Assembly (NCBI GenBank): GCA_039707655.1
Contig: CM077672.1
Location: 197,074,537-197,138,536, forward strand
Length of the DNA stretch: 64,000 nucleotides
Source of the DNA: Elymus sibiricus
Taxonomy: Eukaryota > Streptophyta > Magnoliopsida > Poales > Poaceae
Reading direction: 5' to 3'
The position numbers and the translations under genes were made by a program. The notes beneath the pieces were generated by a model. It was not told where the DNA came from. It ran no database searches and saw nothing but the letters and a program-made list of their open reading frames with translations. Below, piece after piece: positions 1-11,451 of the stretch. Position 1 is the stretch's first letter, and each line of letters starts with the position of its first letter.

Positions 1-2322
1 AGCAACTTGATCCAAAGCTTCATGATCATCATCATTAACTTCCTCTTCAGCTGATGTAGGCTCTACAGAAACATCTTTCTGTGCTGCGCTACTTTTAGGT
101 TGAAGTAAAGGTTCAACAACCTCATCAAGTTCTATCTTCCTCCCACTCAATTCTTTCGAGAGAAACTCTTTCTCAAGAAATGTTCCGTTTTTAGCTACAA
201 ACACTTTGCCTTCGGATCTGAGGTAGAAGGTATACCCAACTGTCTCTTTTGGGTATCCTATGAAGACGCATTTTTCCGCTTTGGGTTCCAGCTTTTCAGG
301 CTGAAGCTTTTTGACATAAGCATCACATCCCCAAACTTTAAGAAACGACAGCTTTGGCTTCTTGCCAAACCAAAGTTCATATGGCGTCGTCTCAACGGAT
401 TTTGATGGTGCCCTATTTAAAGTGAATGCAGTTGTCTCTAATGCATAACCCCAAAACGATAGTGGCAAATCGGCAAGAGACATCATAGATCGCACCATAT
501 CCAATAAGGTTCGATTACGACGTTCGGACACACCATTACGCTGTGGTGTTCCAGGCGGTGTCAATTGTGAAACAATTCCACACTGTCTTAAGTGACTGCC
601 AAACTCATAACTCAGATATTCTCCTCCTCGATCAGATCGTAGGAATTTAATCTTCTTGTTACGATGATTCTGAACTTCACTCTGAAATTGTTTGAACTTT
701 TCAAATGTTTCAGACTTGTGTTTCATTAAGTAAATATACCCATATCTACTTAAGTCATCAGTGAAGGTGAGAAAGTAATGATAACCACCGCGCGCCTCAA
801 TACTCATCGGACCGCACACATCAGTATGTATGATTTCCAATAAGTCACTTGCCCGTTCCATTGTTCCAGAGAACGGCGTTTTAGTCATCTTGCCCATGAG
901 GCATGGCTCACATGTGTCAAGTGATTCAAAATCAAGTGAATCCAAAATTCCATCAGCATGGAGCTTCCTCATGCGTTTTACGCCAATATGACCTAAACGG
1001 CAGTGCCACAAGAAAGTGGTATTATCATTATCAATTCTACATCTTTTGGCATCAATGTTATGAACATGTGTATCATTACTATCGAGATTCAATAAGAATA
1101 AACCCCTCACATTGGGTGCATGACCATAAAAGATATTACTCATATAAATAGAACAACCATTATTCTCTGATTTAAATGAGTAACCGTCTCGCAATAAACA
1201 AGATCCAGATATAATGTTCATGCTTAACGCAGGCACTAAATAACAATTATTCAGGTTCATCACTAATCCCGATGGTAATCGAAGAGCGAGCGTGCCGACG
1301 GCGATCACATCAACCTTGCAACCATTTCCCACGCGCATCATCACTTCGTCCTTTGCCAGCCTCCGTCTATTCCGCAGTTCCTGTTTTGAGTTGCAAATAT
1401 GAGCAACCGCACCGGTATCAAATACCCAGGCACTACAACGAGAGTTGGTAAGGTACACATCAATAACATGTATATCATATATACCTTGTTTGTAGTTGGC
1501 CGCCTTCTTGTCAGCCAAATACTTGGGGCAGTTCCGCTTCCAGTGTCCAGTTCCCTTGCAATGAAAGCACTCAGTTTTTGCTTTGGGTCCAGCCTTGGGT
1601 TTCTTCACGAGAGGAGCAACTGCTTTGCCACTCTTCTTGGAGTTACCCTTCTTACCCTTGCCATTTTTCTTGAAACTAGTGGTTTTATTGACCATCAACA
1701 CTTGATGCTCCTTCTGAATTTCAGACTCAGCGGCTTTCAGCATCGCAAACAGCTCGGCGACTGACTTGTTCATCCCGTGCATGTTATAGTTCAACACGAA
1801 GCTCTTGTAGCTAGGTGGCAATGATTGAAGAACTCTGTCAGTGATAGCCTCTGGTGGAAGGGGCATCCCCAATTCTGCCAGACGGGTGGAGTACCCAGAC
1901 ATTCTGAGTACGTGATCACTGATAGACCCGTTCTCCTCCATCTTGCAAGCATAGAACTTATCGGAGATCTCATATCTCTCGATCCGGGCATTCTTCTGAA
2001 AGATAAACTTCAACTCCTGGAACATCTCATATGCTCCATGACGTTCAAAACGTCTTTGAAGTCCCGGTTCTAAGCCATACAATATTGCACATTGAACTAT
2101 TGAGTAATCTTCAGAACGAGCCTGCCAGGCGTTCACAACGTCTAGAGACTCAACTGGAGCGGGTGGATCACCAAGCGGTGCATCAAGGACATAAGCCTTC
2201 TGGGAAGCCGTAAGGATAATCCTTAGATTACGGGCCCAGTCCACAAAGTTACTTCCATCATCTTTCAACTTAGCTTTCTCTAGGAACGCATTAAAATTCA
2301 GGGGTGCTACTGCGCGAGCCAT
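1..2322 (-). CDS. Copia gag-pol, copy A, N-terminal 774 codons (runs off window)
   Basis: This is the 5' part of a Copia polyprotein that reads leftward from the ATG at 2322 to base 1 with no in-frame stop that I can find. It covers Gag with its CCHC zinc knuckle, protease and integrase, and stops at the window edge in the linker before reverse transcriptase. It parallels residues 1-774 of copy B, and I counted about 17 differences over 2.3 kb. Gag packages element RNA, protease cuts the polyprotein, and integrase inserts the cDNA. Its 5' LTR would be the one at 3580-5424, which is also the 3' LTR of copy B. Whether the rest is intact cannot be seen. Confidence 0.85.
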   Translation of the reverse strand, partial: MARAVAPLNFNAFLEKAKLKDDGSNFVDWARNLRIILTASQKAYVLDAPLGDPPAPVESLDVVNAWQARSEDYSIVQCAILYGLEPGLQRRFERHGAYEMFQELKFIFQKNARIERYEISDKFYACKMEENGSISDHVLRMSGYSTRLAELGMPLPPEAITDRVLQSLPPSYKSFVLNYNMHGMNKSVAELFAMLKAAESEIQKEHQVLMVNKTTSFKKNGKGKKGNSKKSGKAVAPLVKKPKAGPKAKTECFHCKGTGHWKRNCPKYLADKKAANYKQGIYDIHVIDVYLTNSRCSAWVFDTGAVAHICNSKQELRNRRRLAKDEVMMRVGNGCKVDVIAVGTLALRLPSGLVMNLNNCYLVPALSMNIISGSCLLRDGYSFKSENNGCSIYMSNIFYGHAPNVRGLFLLNLDSNDTHVHNIDAKRCRIDNDNTTFLWHCRLGHIGVKRMRKLHADGILDSLDFESLDTCEPCLMGKMTKTPFSGTMERASDLLEIIHTDVCGPMSIEARGGYHYFLTFTDDLSRYGYIYLMKHKSETFEKFKQFQSEVQNHRNKKIKFLRSDRGGEYLSYEFGSHLRQCGIVSQLTPPGTPQRNGVSERRNRTLLDMVRSMMSLADLPLSFWGYALETTAFTLNRAPSKSVETTPYELWFGKKPKLSFLKVWGCDAYVKKLQPEKLEPKAEKCVFIGYPKETVGYTFYLRSEGKVFVAKNGTFLEKEFLSKELSGRKIELDEVVEPLLQPKSSAAQKDVSVEPTSAEEEVNDDDHEALDQVA

Positions 2323-3566
2323 GATCTACAACATAAATATAGCAAAGACAACTTAGACTATTGTTCTAGATAATGAGTTTAGTTAATCATATTATTTAAA
2401 AACTCCCACTCAAATTGACATCCCTCCGGTCATTCGAGTGTAACATGATCCAAATCTACCAACTCAAGTCCGATCATCACGTGAGTTGAGGTGGTTTCAA
2501 TGGTGAACATCTTCATGTTGATCATATCTACTATATGACTCATGTTCGACCTTTCGGTCTCTTGTGTTCCGAGGCCATGTCTGTACATGCTAGGCTCGTC
2601 AAGTTTAACCCGAGTGTTCCGCACGTGCAACATGGCTTACACCCGTTGTATGTGAACGTAGAGTCTATCACACCCGATCATCACGGCGTGTCTCGAAACG
2701 ACGAACTTTCGCAACGGTGCACACTCGGGGAGAACACAATTTTATCTTGAAATTTAAGTGAGGGGTCACCTTATAATGCTACCGTCGTCCTAAGCAAAAT
2801 AAGATGCATAAAAGGATTAACATCACATGCAAATCATAAGTGACATGATATGGCCATGAACTTGTGCTTTTGATCTCCATCTTCAAAGCACCGGCATGAT
2901 CTCCATCGTCACCGGCATGACACCATGATCTCCATCATCTTGATCTCCATCAACGTGTCGCCATGAGGTTGTCGCGCCGACTGTTGCTTCCACGACTATA
3001 GCTAACTCATAGCGATAAAGTAAAGCAAAAACGGCGAAAATAATTAAAGACAACTCTATGGCTCCTGCCAGTTGCCGTACTCATCGACATGCAAGTCGTG
3101 ATATTCTATACAACACATGATCATCTCATACATCACATACATCTCATCATGTAATTGGCCATATCACATCACAACATACCCTGCAAAAACAAGTTAGACG
3201 TCCTCTAATTGTTGTTGCAAATTTTACGTGGCTGCTACGGGTTTGCAAGAACCGTTCTTACCTACGCAAAAACCACAACGTGGTGTAGTGATTGCTTTTT
3301 GATCTTCTAAAAGAACCCTCTTCATTGAAATCGATTCAACTAAAGTGAGAGAGACAGACACCCGCTAGCCATCTTTATGCAACGAAGTTTACATGTCAGT
3401 TGAAGGAACCTGTCTCGCGTAAGCGTACGCTTAATGTCGGTCCGGGCCGCTTCATCTCACAATACCGTCGAATCAAGTATCAACTAGTAACGGCAAGCAA
3501 TATGTATACACCCACGCCCACAACTCGTTTGTGTTCTACTCGAGATCTCATCTACGCATAGACCTA
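2323..3566 (-). other. 5' untranslated leader of Angela copy A
   Basis: This stretch lies between the primer-binding site and the gag ATG and has no credible coding frame. It includes a cluster of GATCTCCATC repeats at about 2871-2950. It is almost identical to the leader of copy B at 9459-10702. Confidence 0.8.
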
Positions 3567-3578
3567 GCTCAGATGCCA
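3567..3578 (-). other. Primer-binding site, initiator Met tRNA type (copy A)
   Basis: On the minus strand TGGCATCTGAGC lies one base past the LTR end. It differs at two positions from the TGGTATCAGAGC usual in Copia elements. It would prime minus-strand DNA synthesis. Confidence 0.8.
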
Positions 3579-4036
3579 CTGTTGGGGAACGTCGCATGGG
3601 AAACAAAATTTTTCCTACGCACACGCAAGATCTATCCATGGTGATGAGCATCTACGAGAGGGAGAGTGAATCTACATACCCTTGTAGATCGCTAAGCGGA
3701 AGCGTTAAGAAACGCGGTTGATGTAGTCGAACGTCTCCGCGATCCAAATCGCAAGTCGTCCCTCGATCCGATCACGAACTAGTGCCGAACGGACGGCACC
3801 TCCGCGTTCAACACACGTACGGCTTGATGACGCCTTCACCTCCTCGATCCAGCGAGCGATGATGAAGTAGTAGATGAGTTCCGGCAGCACGACGGCGTGG
3901 TGATGTTGGTGAGGAACAATCTCTGCAGGGCTTCGCCAAGCACTACGGAGATTATGACGGGAGAACTAGAGGGTTAGGGTTGCCGACACACGGCTTGGGA
4001 AATCTTAATGTGTCCCGTGTGCTAGCCCTGTCCCTC

Positions 4037-4044
4037 TATTTATA
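4037..4044 (-). promoter_or_regulatory. TATA-like box in LTR 1
   Basis: TATAAATA on the minus strand, followed by GAGGGAC. It lies in the promoter part of the LTR, about 120 bp downstream of the palindromic repeat array. Confidence 0.6.
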
Positions 4045-4164
4045 TGTTGAGCCTTGGGGTCTAAACTTGGAGTAAAAGCCTCCTCCAGGTCGGTTTTGCC
4101 CGCACAAGGTCGGTTTGGCCCGCAGGGAAAGAGTCCAACTCGGATCCCTGCAGTACCGCGCACA

Positions 4165-4279
4165 AGCGGTAGTACCGCTTCAGACAAGCGGTAGTACCGC
4201 TTGGGCGGTAGTACCGCTTCCAACAAGCGGTAGTACCGCTTACGCGGTAGTACTGCCTTTACCAGCGGTACTACCGCTT
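4165..4279. repeat. Array of palindromic AGCGGTAGTACCGCT units in LTR 1 (6 copies)
   Basis: Six units of a near-palindrome based on AGCGGTAGTACCGCT are joined by short spacers; one unit is inverted and one has a mismatch. Each unit can fold into a hairpin. The same array in LTR 2 has eight units. Confidence 0.85.
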
Positions 4280-5424
4280 AAGGCAGCAGCAAAACTTCCT
4301 TTTGCACTTTCCAATACCTCATGGGCTTTACCCCTTTGGCTCATATAAAGTGTTGCTGCACCCGAACACTTCGGTAAACACCCGGAACCCCTTCCGGTGA
4401 ATTCCGGAACCTTTCCGGAGATCAAAACACTATTATCACATATATTAATCTTTACCTCCGGACTCTTCCGGAGACCCTCGTCATGTCCTGGATCTTATCC
4501 GGGACTCCGAACAACGTTCGGTCACCAACACAATAACTCAACTATACTAATCGTCACCAAACGTTAAGTGTGTAGACCCTGCGGGTTCGAGAACTATGTA
4601 GACATGACCGAGACACCTCTACGATCAATAACCAATAGCGGGACCTAGATGCCCATATTGGCTCCTACATATTCTACGAAGATCTTTATCGGTCGAACCT
4701 CTATGTCAAGGATTCAGTTAATCCCGTATGCTGTTCCCTTTGTTCTTCGGTATGTTACTTGCCCGAGATTCGATCGTCGGTATCTCTATACCTAGTTCAA
4801 TCTCGTTATCGGCAAGTCTCTTTACTCGTTCCGTAATACAAGATCTCGTGGCTAACACTTTAGTCACATTGCTTGCAAGGCCCATTGTGATGTTGTATTA
4901 CCGAGTGGGCCCTGAGATACCTCTCCGTCATGCGGAGTAACAAATCCCAGTCTTGATCCATGCCAACCCAACAGACACCCTCGGAGATACCTGTAGAGCA
5001 CCTTTATAGTCACCCAGTTACGTTGCGACGTTTGTTACACACAAGGTACTCCTCCGATGTCAGGGAGTTGCATGATCTCATGGTCATAGGAACAGATACT
5101 TGACATGCAGAAAACAATAGCAATAAACTGACACGATCATATGCTACATTTATAGTTTGGGTCTTATCCATCACATCATTCTCCTAATGATGTGATCCCG
5201 TTATCAAATGACATCTCATGTCAATGGCTAGGAAACCTTAACCATCTTTGATCAACGAGCTAGTCAACTAGAGGCTTACTAGGGACACAGTGTTGTCTAT
5301 GTACCCACACATGTATTTGAGTTTCCAATCAATACAATTATAGCATGGATAATAAACGATTATCATGAACAAGGAAATATAATAATAACCAATTTATTAT
5401 TGCCTCTAGGGCATATTTCCAACA

Positions 5425-5436
5425 GTCTCCCACTTG
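5425..5436 (-). other. Polypurine tract of Angela copy B
   Basis: CAAGTGGGAGAC on the minus strand abuts the LTR start and would prime plus-strand DNA synthesis. Confidence 0.75.
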
Positions 5437-5474
5437 CACTAGAGTCAATAATCTAGTTCACATCACTATGTGAT

Positions 5475-8400
5475 TTACATTGTAATGAATCGAACACCCA
5501 TGCAGTTCTGGTGTTGTTCATGTTTAGCCCTTGGAAGAGGTTTAGTCATCGGATCTGCAACATTCAGATCCGTGTGTACTTTGCAAATATTTATGTCGTC
5601 CTCCTTGATGTAATCGCGGATGGAATTGAAACGTCGCTTTATGTGTCTGGTCCTCTTGTGAAATCTTGGTTCCTTGGCTAGAGCAATGGCACCAGTATTA
5701 TCACAAAACAGAGTCATTGGGTTAAGCGCACTAGGCACTACTCCAAGATCTGTCATGAACTCCTTCATCCAGACACCTTCCTTCGCCGCCTCCGAGGCAG
5801 CGATGTACTCCGCTTCGCATGTAGAATCAGCTACCACGCGTTGCTTGGAACTGCACCAGCTAACCGCACCCCCATTAAGAATAAATACGTATCCGGTTTG
5901 CGACTTAGAGTCATCCGGATCAGTGTCAAAGCTTGCATCGACGTAACCCTTTACGACGAGCTCTTGATCACCTCCATAAACGAGAAACATGTCCTTGGTC
6001 CTTTTCAGGTACTTCAGGATATTCTTGACCGCCGTCCAGTGTTCCATTCCTGGATCACTTTGAAACCTTCTGACCATACTTATGGCAAGGCTGACATCGG
6101 GTCTTGTGCACAGCATTGCATACATGATAGAGCCTATGGCTGAAGCATAGGGGATGACACTCATCTTTTCTCTATCTTCTGCAGTCACTGGGCATTGAGT
6201 CTTACTCAACTTCACACCTTGCAACACAGGCAAGAACCCCTTCTTGGACTGATCCATTTTGATCTTCTTCAAAATCTTATCAAGGTATGTGCTTTGTGAA
6301 AGTCCTATTAAACGTCTCGATCTATCTCTATAGATCTTGATGCCTAATATGAAAGCAGCTTCTCCTAGGTCCTTCATTGAAAAACTCTTGTTCAAATATT
6401 CCTTCACGCTTTCCAACATTTCTATATTGTTTCCAATCAGTAATATGTCATCCACATATAATATTAGAAACGCTATAGAGCTCCCACTCACTTTCTTGTA
6501 AATACAAGCTTCTCCGTAAACTTGTATAAACTCGAACGCTTTGATCACCTCATCAAAGCGAAGATTCCAACTCCGAGATGCTTGCACCAGTCCATAAATG
6601 GATCGCTGGAGTTTGCAAACTTTGTCAGCATTCTCTGGATCGACAAAACCTTCTGGTTGCATCATATACAACTCTTCCTTAAGGAAACCGTTAAGGAACG
6701 CTGTTTTGACATCCATCTGCCAAATTTCATAATCGAAAAAGGCAGCTATTGCTAACATGATTCTGACGGACTTAAGCATCGCTACGGGTGAGAAGGTCTC
6801 ATCGTAGTCAACTCCTTGAACTTGTGAAAAACCCTTTGCCACAAGTCGAGCTTTATAGACGGTGACATTACCGTCCGCGTCCGTCTTCCTCTTAAAGATC
6901 CATTTGTTCTGAATGGCCTTACGCCCTTCAGGTAATACTTCCAAAGTCCACACTTTGTTTTCATACATGGATCCCATCTCGGATTTCATGGCCTCTAACC
7001 ACTTCTCGGAATCCGGGCACATCATCGCTTCTCCATAGCTCGTAGGTTCATCGTTGTCCAACAACATGACCTCTAAGACAGGGTTGCCGTACCACTCAGG
7101 AGCAGTACGCGTCCTTGTCGACCTACGAGGTTCGATAGCAACTTGATCCAAAGCTTCATGATCATCATCATTAACTTCCTCTTCAGCTGATGTAGGCTCT
7201 ACAGAAATATCTTTATGTGCTGCGCTACTTTTAGGTTGAAGTAAAGGTTCAACAACCTCATCAAGTTCTATCTTCCTCCCACTCAATTCTTTCGAGAGAA
7301 ACTCTTTCTCAAGAAATGTTCCGTTTTTAGCGACAAACACTTTGCCTTCGGATCTAAGGTAGAAGGTATACCCAACTGTCTCTTTTGGGTATCCTATGAA
7401 GACGCATTTTTCCGCTTTGGGTTCCAGCTTTTCAGGCTGAAGCTTTTTGACATAAGCATCACATCCCCAAACTTTAAGAAACGACAGCTTTGGCTTCTTG
7501 CCAAACCAAAGTTCATATGGCGTCGTCTCAACGGATTTCGATGGTGCCCTATTTAAAGTGAATGCAGCTGTCTCTAATGCATAACCCCAAAACGATAGTG
7601 GCAAATCGGCAAAAGACATCATAGATCGCACCATATCCAATAAGGTTCGATTACGACGTTCGGACACACCATTACGCTGTGGTGTTCCAGGCGGTGTCAA
7701 TTGTGAAACAATTCCACACTGTCTTAAGTGACTGCCAAACTCATAATTCAGATATTCTCCTCCTCGATCAGATCGTAGGAATTTAATCTTCTTGTTACGA
7801 TGATTCTCAACTTCACTCTGAAATTGTTTGAACTTTTCAAATGTTTCAGACTTGTGTTTCATTAAGTAAATATACCCATATCTACTTAAGTCATCAGTGA
7901 AGGTGAGAAAGTAACGATAACCACCGCGCGCCTCAATACTCATCGGACCGCACACATCAGTATGTATGATTTCCAATAAGTCACTTGCCCGTTCCATTGT
8001 TCCAGAGAACGGCGTTTTAGTCATCTTGCCCATTAGGCATGGCTCACATGTGTCAAGTGATTCAAAATCAAGTGACTCCAAAAGTCCATCAGCATGGAGC
8101 TTCCTCATGCGTTTTACGCCAATATGACCTAAACGGCAGTGCCACAAGAAAGTGGTATTATCATTATCAATTCTACATCTTTTGGCATCAATGTTATGAA
8201 CATGTGTATCATTACTATCGAGATTCAATAAGAATAAACCCCTCACATTGGGTGCATGACCATAAAAGATATTACTCATATAAGTAGAACAACCATTATT
8301 CTCTGATTTAAATGAGTAACCGTCTCGCAATAAACAAGATCCAGATATAATGTTCATGCTTAACGCAGGCACTAAATAACAATTATTCAGGTTCATCACT

Positions 8401-9458
8401 AATCCCGATGGTAATCGAAGAGCGAGCGTGCCGACGGCGATCACATCAACCTTGGAACCATTTCCCACGCGCATCGTCACTTCGTCCTTTGCCAGCCTCC
8501 GTCTATTCCGCAGTTCCTGTTTTGAGTTGCAAATATGAGCAACCGCACCGGTATCAAATACCCAGGCACTACAACGAGAGTTGGTAAGGTACACATCAAT
8601 AACATGTATATCATATATACCTTGTTTGTAGTTGGCCGCCTTCTTGTCAGCCAAATACTTGGGGCAGTTCCGCTTCCAGTGTCCAGTTCCCTTGCAATGA
8701 AAGCACTCAGTTTTTGCTTTGGGTCCAGCCTTGGGTTTCTTCACGAGAGGAGCAACTGCTTTGCCACTCTTCTTGGAGTTACCCTTCTTACCCTTGCCAT
8801 TTTTCTTGAAACTAGTGGTTTTATTGACCATCAACACTTGATGCTCCTTCTGAATTTCAGACTCAGCGGCTTTCAGCATCGCAAACAGCTCGGCGACTGA
8901 CTTGTTCATCCCGTGCATGTTATAGTTCAACACGAAGCTCTTGTAGCTAGGTGGCAATGATTGAAGAACTCTGTCAGTGATAGCCTCTGGTGGAAGGGGC
9001 ATCCCCAATTCTGCCAGACGGGTGGAGTACCCAGACATTCTGAGTACGTGATCACTGATAGACCCGTTCTCCTCCATCTTGCAAGCATAGAACTTATCGG
9101 AGATCTCATATCTCTCGATCCGGGCATTCTTCTGAAAGATAAACTTCAACTCCTGGAACATCTCATATGCTCCATGACGTTCAAAACGTCTTTGAAGTCC
9201 CGGTTCTAAGCCATACAATATTGCACATTGAACTATTGAGTAATCTTCAGAACGAGCCTGCCAGGCGTTCACAACGTCTAGAGACTCAACTGGAGCGGGT
9301 GGATCACCAAGCGGTGCATCAAGGACATAAGCCTTCTGGGAAGCCGTAAGGATAATCCTTAGATTACAGGCCCAGTCCACAAAGTTACTTCCATCATCTT
9401 TCAACTTAGCTTTCTCTAGGAACGCATTAAAATTCAGGGGTGCTACTGCGCGAGCCAT
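5475..9458 (-). CDS. Intact Copia gag-pol polyprotein, copy B (1327 aa)
   Basis: One uninterrupted frame encodes all domains in Copia order. Gag covers residues 1-250, with a CCHC knuckle (CFHCKGTGHWKRNC) at 252-265. Protease has DTGA at 302-305. Integrase has its HHCC finger at 440-474 and catalytic D501, D564 and E600. Reverse transcriptase shows QMDVKTAFLNG near 914 and YVDD at 1001-1004. RNase H has aspartates near 1174 and 1253 and a glutamate near 1215, and the protein ends with the usual ADPMTKPL motif and a short tail. Length fits the family (about 1300 aa). The ATG at 9458 starts the standard MARAVAPLNF Gag N-terminus. Because every catalytic residue is present and both flanking LTRs are young, this copy could encode working proteins. 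Silencing cannot be judged from sequence. Confidence 0.95.
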   Translation of the reverse strand: MARAVAPLNFNAFLEKAKLKDDGSNFVDWACNLRIILTASQKAYVLDAPLGDPPAPVESLDVVNAWQARSEDYSIVQCAILYGLEPGLQRRFERHGAYEMFQELKFIFQKNARIERYEISDKFYACKMEENGSISDHVLRMSGYSTRLAELGMPLPPEAITDRVLQSLPPSYKSFVLNYNMHGMNKSVAELFAMLKAAESEIQKEHQVLMVNKTTSFKKNGKGKKGNSKKSGKAVAPLVKKPKAGPKAKTECFHCKGTGHWKRNCPKYLADKKAANYKQGIYDIHVIDVYLTNSRCSAWVFDTGAVAHICNSKQELRNRRRLAKDEVTMRVGNGSKVDVIAVGTLALRLPSGLVMNLNNCYLVPALSMNIISGSCLLRDGYSFKSENNGCSTYMSNIFYGHAPNVRGLFLLNLDSNDTHVHNIDAKRCRIDNDNTTFLWHCRLGHIGVKRMRKLHADGLLESLDFESLDTCEPCLMGKMTKTPFSGTMERASDLLEIIHTDVCGPMSIEARGGYRYFLTFTDDLSRYGYIYLMKHKSETFEKFKQFQSEVENHRNKKIKFLRSDRGGEYLNYEFGSHLRQCGIVSQLTPPGTPQRNGVSERRNRTLLDMVRSMMSFADLPLSFWGYALETAAFTLNRAPSKSVETTPYELWFGKKPKLSFLKVWGCDAYVKKLQPEKLEPKAEKCVFIGYPKETVGYTFYLRSEGKVFVAKNGTFLEKEFLSKELSGRKIELDEVVEPLLQPKSSAAHKDISVEPTSAEEEVNDDDHEALDQVAIEPRRSTRTRTAPEWYGNPVLEVMLLDNDEPTSYGEAMMCPDSEKWLEAMKSEMGSMYENKVWTLEVLPEGRKAIQNKWIFKRKTDADGNVTVYKARLVAKGFSQVQGVDYDETFSPVAMLKSVRIMLAIAAFFDYEIWQMDVKTAFLNGFLKEELYMMQPEGFVDPENADKVCKLQRSIYGLVQASRSWNLRFDEVIKAFEFIQVYGEACIYKKVSGSSIAFLILYVDDILLIGNNIEMLESVKEYLNKSFSMKDLGEAAFILGIKIYRDRSRRLIGLSQSTYLDKILKKIKMDQSKKGFLPVLQGVKLSKTQCPVTAEDREKMSVIPYASAIGSIMYAMLCTRPDVSLAISMVRRFQSDPGMEHWTAVKNILKYLKRTKDMFLVYGGDQELVVKGYVDASFDTDPDDSKSQTGYVFILNGGAVSWCSSKQRVVADSTCEAEYIAASEAAKEGVWMKEFMTDLGVVPSALNPMTLFCDNTGAIALAKEPRFHKRTRHIKRRFNSIRDYIKEDDINICKVHTDLNVADPMTKPLPRAKHEQHQNCMGVRFITM

Positions 9459-10715
9459 GATCTACAACATAAATATAGCAAAGACAACTTAGACTATTGT
9501 TCTAGATAATGAGTTTAGTTAATCATATTATTTAAAAACTCCCACTCAAATTGACATCCCTCCGGTCATTCGAGTGTAACATGATCCAAATCTACCAACT
9601 CAAGTCCGATCATCACGTGAGTTGAGGTGGTTTCAATGGTGAACATCTTCATGTTGATCATATCTACTATATGACTCATGTTCGACCTTTCGGTCTCTTG
9701 TGTTCCGAGGCCATGTCTGTACATGCTAGGCTCGTCAAGTTTAACCCGAGTGTTCCGCACGTGCAACATGGCTTACACCCGTTGTATGTGAACGTAGAGT
9801 CTATCACACCCGATCATCACGGCGTGTCTCGAAACGACGAACTTTCGCAACGGTGCACACTCGGGGAGAACACAATTTTATCTTGAAATTTAAGTGAGGG
9901 GTCACCTTATAATGCTACCGTCGTCCTAAGCAAAATAAGATGCATAAAAGGATTAACATCACATGCAAATCATAAGTGACATGATATGGCCATGAACTTG
10001 TGCTTTTGATCTCCATCTTCAAAGCACCGGCATGATCTCCATCGTCACCGGCATGACACCATGATCTCCATCATCTTGATCTCCATCAACGTGTCGCCAT
10101 GAGGTTGTCGCGCCGACTGTTGCTTCCACGACTATAGCTAACTCATAGCGATAAAGTAAAGCAAAAACGGCGAAAATAATTAAAGACAACTCTATGGCTC
10201 CTGCCAGTTGCCGTACTCATCGACATGCAAGTCGTGATATTCTATACAACACATGATCATCTCATACATCACATACATCTCATCATGTAATTGGCCATAT
10301 CACATCACAACATACCCTGCAAAAACAAGTTAGACGTCCTCTAATTGTTGTTGCAAATTTTACGTGGCTGCTACGGGTTTGCAAGAACCGTTCTTACCTA
10401 CGCAAAAACCACAACGTGGTGTAGTGATTGCTTTTTGATCTTCTAAAAGAACCCTCTTCATTGAAATCGATTCAACTAAAGTGAGAGAGACAGACACCCG
10501 CTAGCCATCTTTATGCAACGAAGTTTACATGTCAGTTGAAGGAACCTGTCTCGCGTAAGCGTACGCTTAATGTCGGTCCGGGCCGCTTCATCTCACAATA
10601 CCGTCGAATCAAGTATCAACTAGTAACGGCAAGCAATATGTATACACCCACGCCCACAACTCGTTTGTGTTCTACTCGAGATCTCATCTACGCATAGACC
10701 TAGCTCAGATGCCAC
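9459..10715 (-). other. 5' leader and primer site of Angela copy B
   Basis: This is the non-coding leader between LTR 2 and the gag ATG of copy B, nearly identical to 2323-3579. The initiator-Met type primer site is at 10703-10714 on the minus strand. Confidence 0.8.
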
Positions 10716-11172
10716 TGTTGGGGAACGTCGCATGGGAAACAAAAATTTTCCTACGCACACGCAAGATCTATCCATGGTGATGAGCATCTACGAGAGGGAG
10801 AGTGAATCTACATACCCTTGTAGATCGCTAAGCGGAAGCGTTAAGAAACGCGGTTGATGTAGTCGAACGTCTCCGCGATCCAAATCGCAAGTCGTCCCTC
10901 GATCCGATCACGAACTAGTGCCGAACGGACGGCACCTCCGCGTTCAACACACGTACGGCTTGATGACGCCTTCACCTCCTCGATCCAGCGAGCGATGATG
11001 AAGTAGTAGATGAGTTCCGGCAGCACGACGGCGTGGTGATGTTGGTGAGGAACAATCTCTGCAGGGCTTCGCCAAGCACTACGGAGATTATGACGGGAGA
11101 ACTAGAGGGTTAGGGTTGCCGACACATGGCTTGGGAAATCTTAATGTGTCCCGTGTGCTAGCCCTGCCCCTC

Positions 11173-11180
11173 TATTTATA
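11173..11180 (-). promoter_or_regulatory. TATA-like box in LTR 2
   Basis: TATAAATA on the minus strand, at the position equivalent to 4037-4044 in LTR 1. Confidence 0.6.
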
Positions 11181-11300
11181 TGTTGAGCCTTGGGGTCTAA
11201 ACTTGGAGTAAAAGCCTCCTCCAGGTCGGTTTTGCCCGCACAAGGTCGGTTTGGCCCGCAGGGAAAGAGTCCAACTCGGATCCCTGCAGTACCGCGCACA

Positions 11301-11451
11301 AGCGGTAGTACCGCTCACGAGCGGTAGTACCGCTTGAGCGGTAGTACCGCTTCACACAAGCGGTAGTACCGCTTGGGCGGTAGTACCGCTTCCAACAAGC
11401 GGTAGTACCGCTTACGCGGTAGTACCGCCTTTACCAGCGGTAGTACCGCTT
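11301..11451. repeat. Array of palindromic AGCGGTAGTACCGCT units in LTR 2 (8 copies)
   Basis: Eight units of the LTR 1 palindrome. Two additional units account for the 36-bp length difference between the LTRs. Confidence 0.85.

Larger units (their letters stand above)
3580..5424 (-). repeat. Angela/BARE1-type LTR 1 (shared by copies A and B)
   Basis: This 1845-bp LTR has TG...CA ends (TGTTGG...CCAACA). On its right it is preceded by the polypurine tract of copy B, and on its left followed by the primer site of copy A. It therefore serves as the 3' LTR of B and the 5' LTR of A. It carries a TATA-like box and an upstream array of palindromic repeats. It differs from LTR 2 at roughly 22 positions plus the 36-bp repeat expansion, about 1.2%. 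Confidence 0.93.

Noticed and set aside
903..1764. Plus-strand ORFs within the Angela copies (82, 121, 100 codons), repeated in all units
   Set aside because: They are antisense shadows of the conserved gag-pol frame and repeat only because the units repeat.
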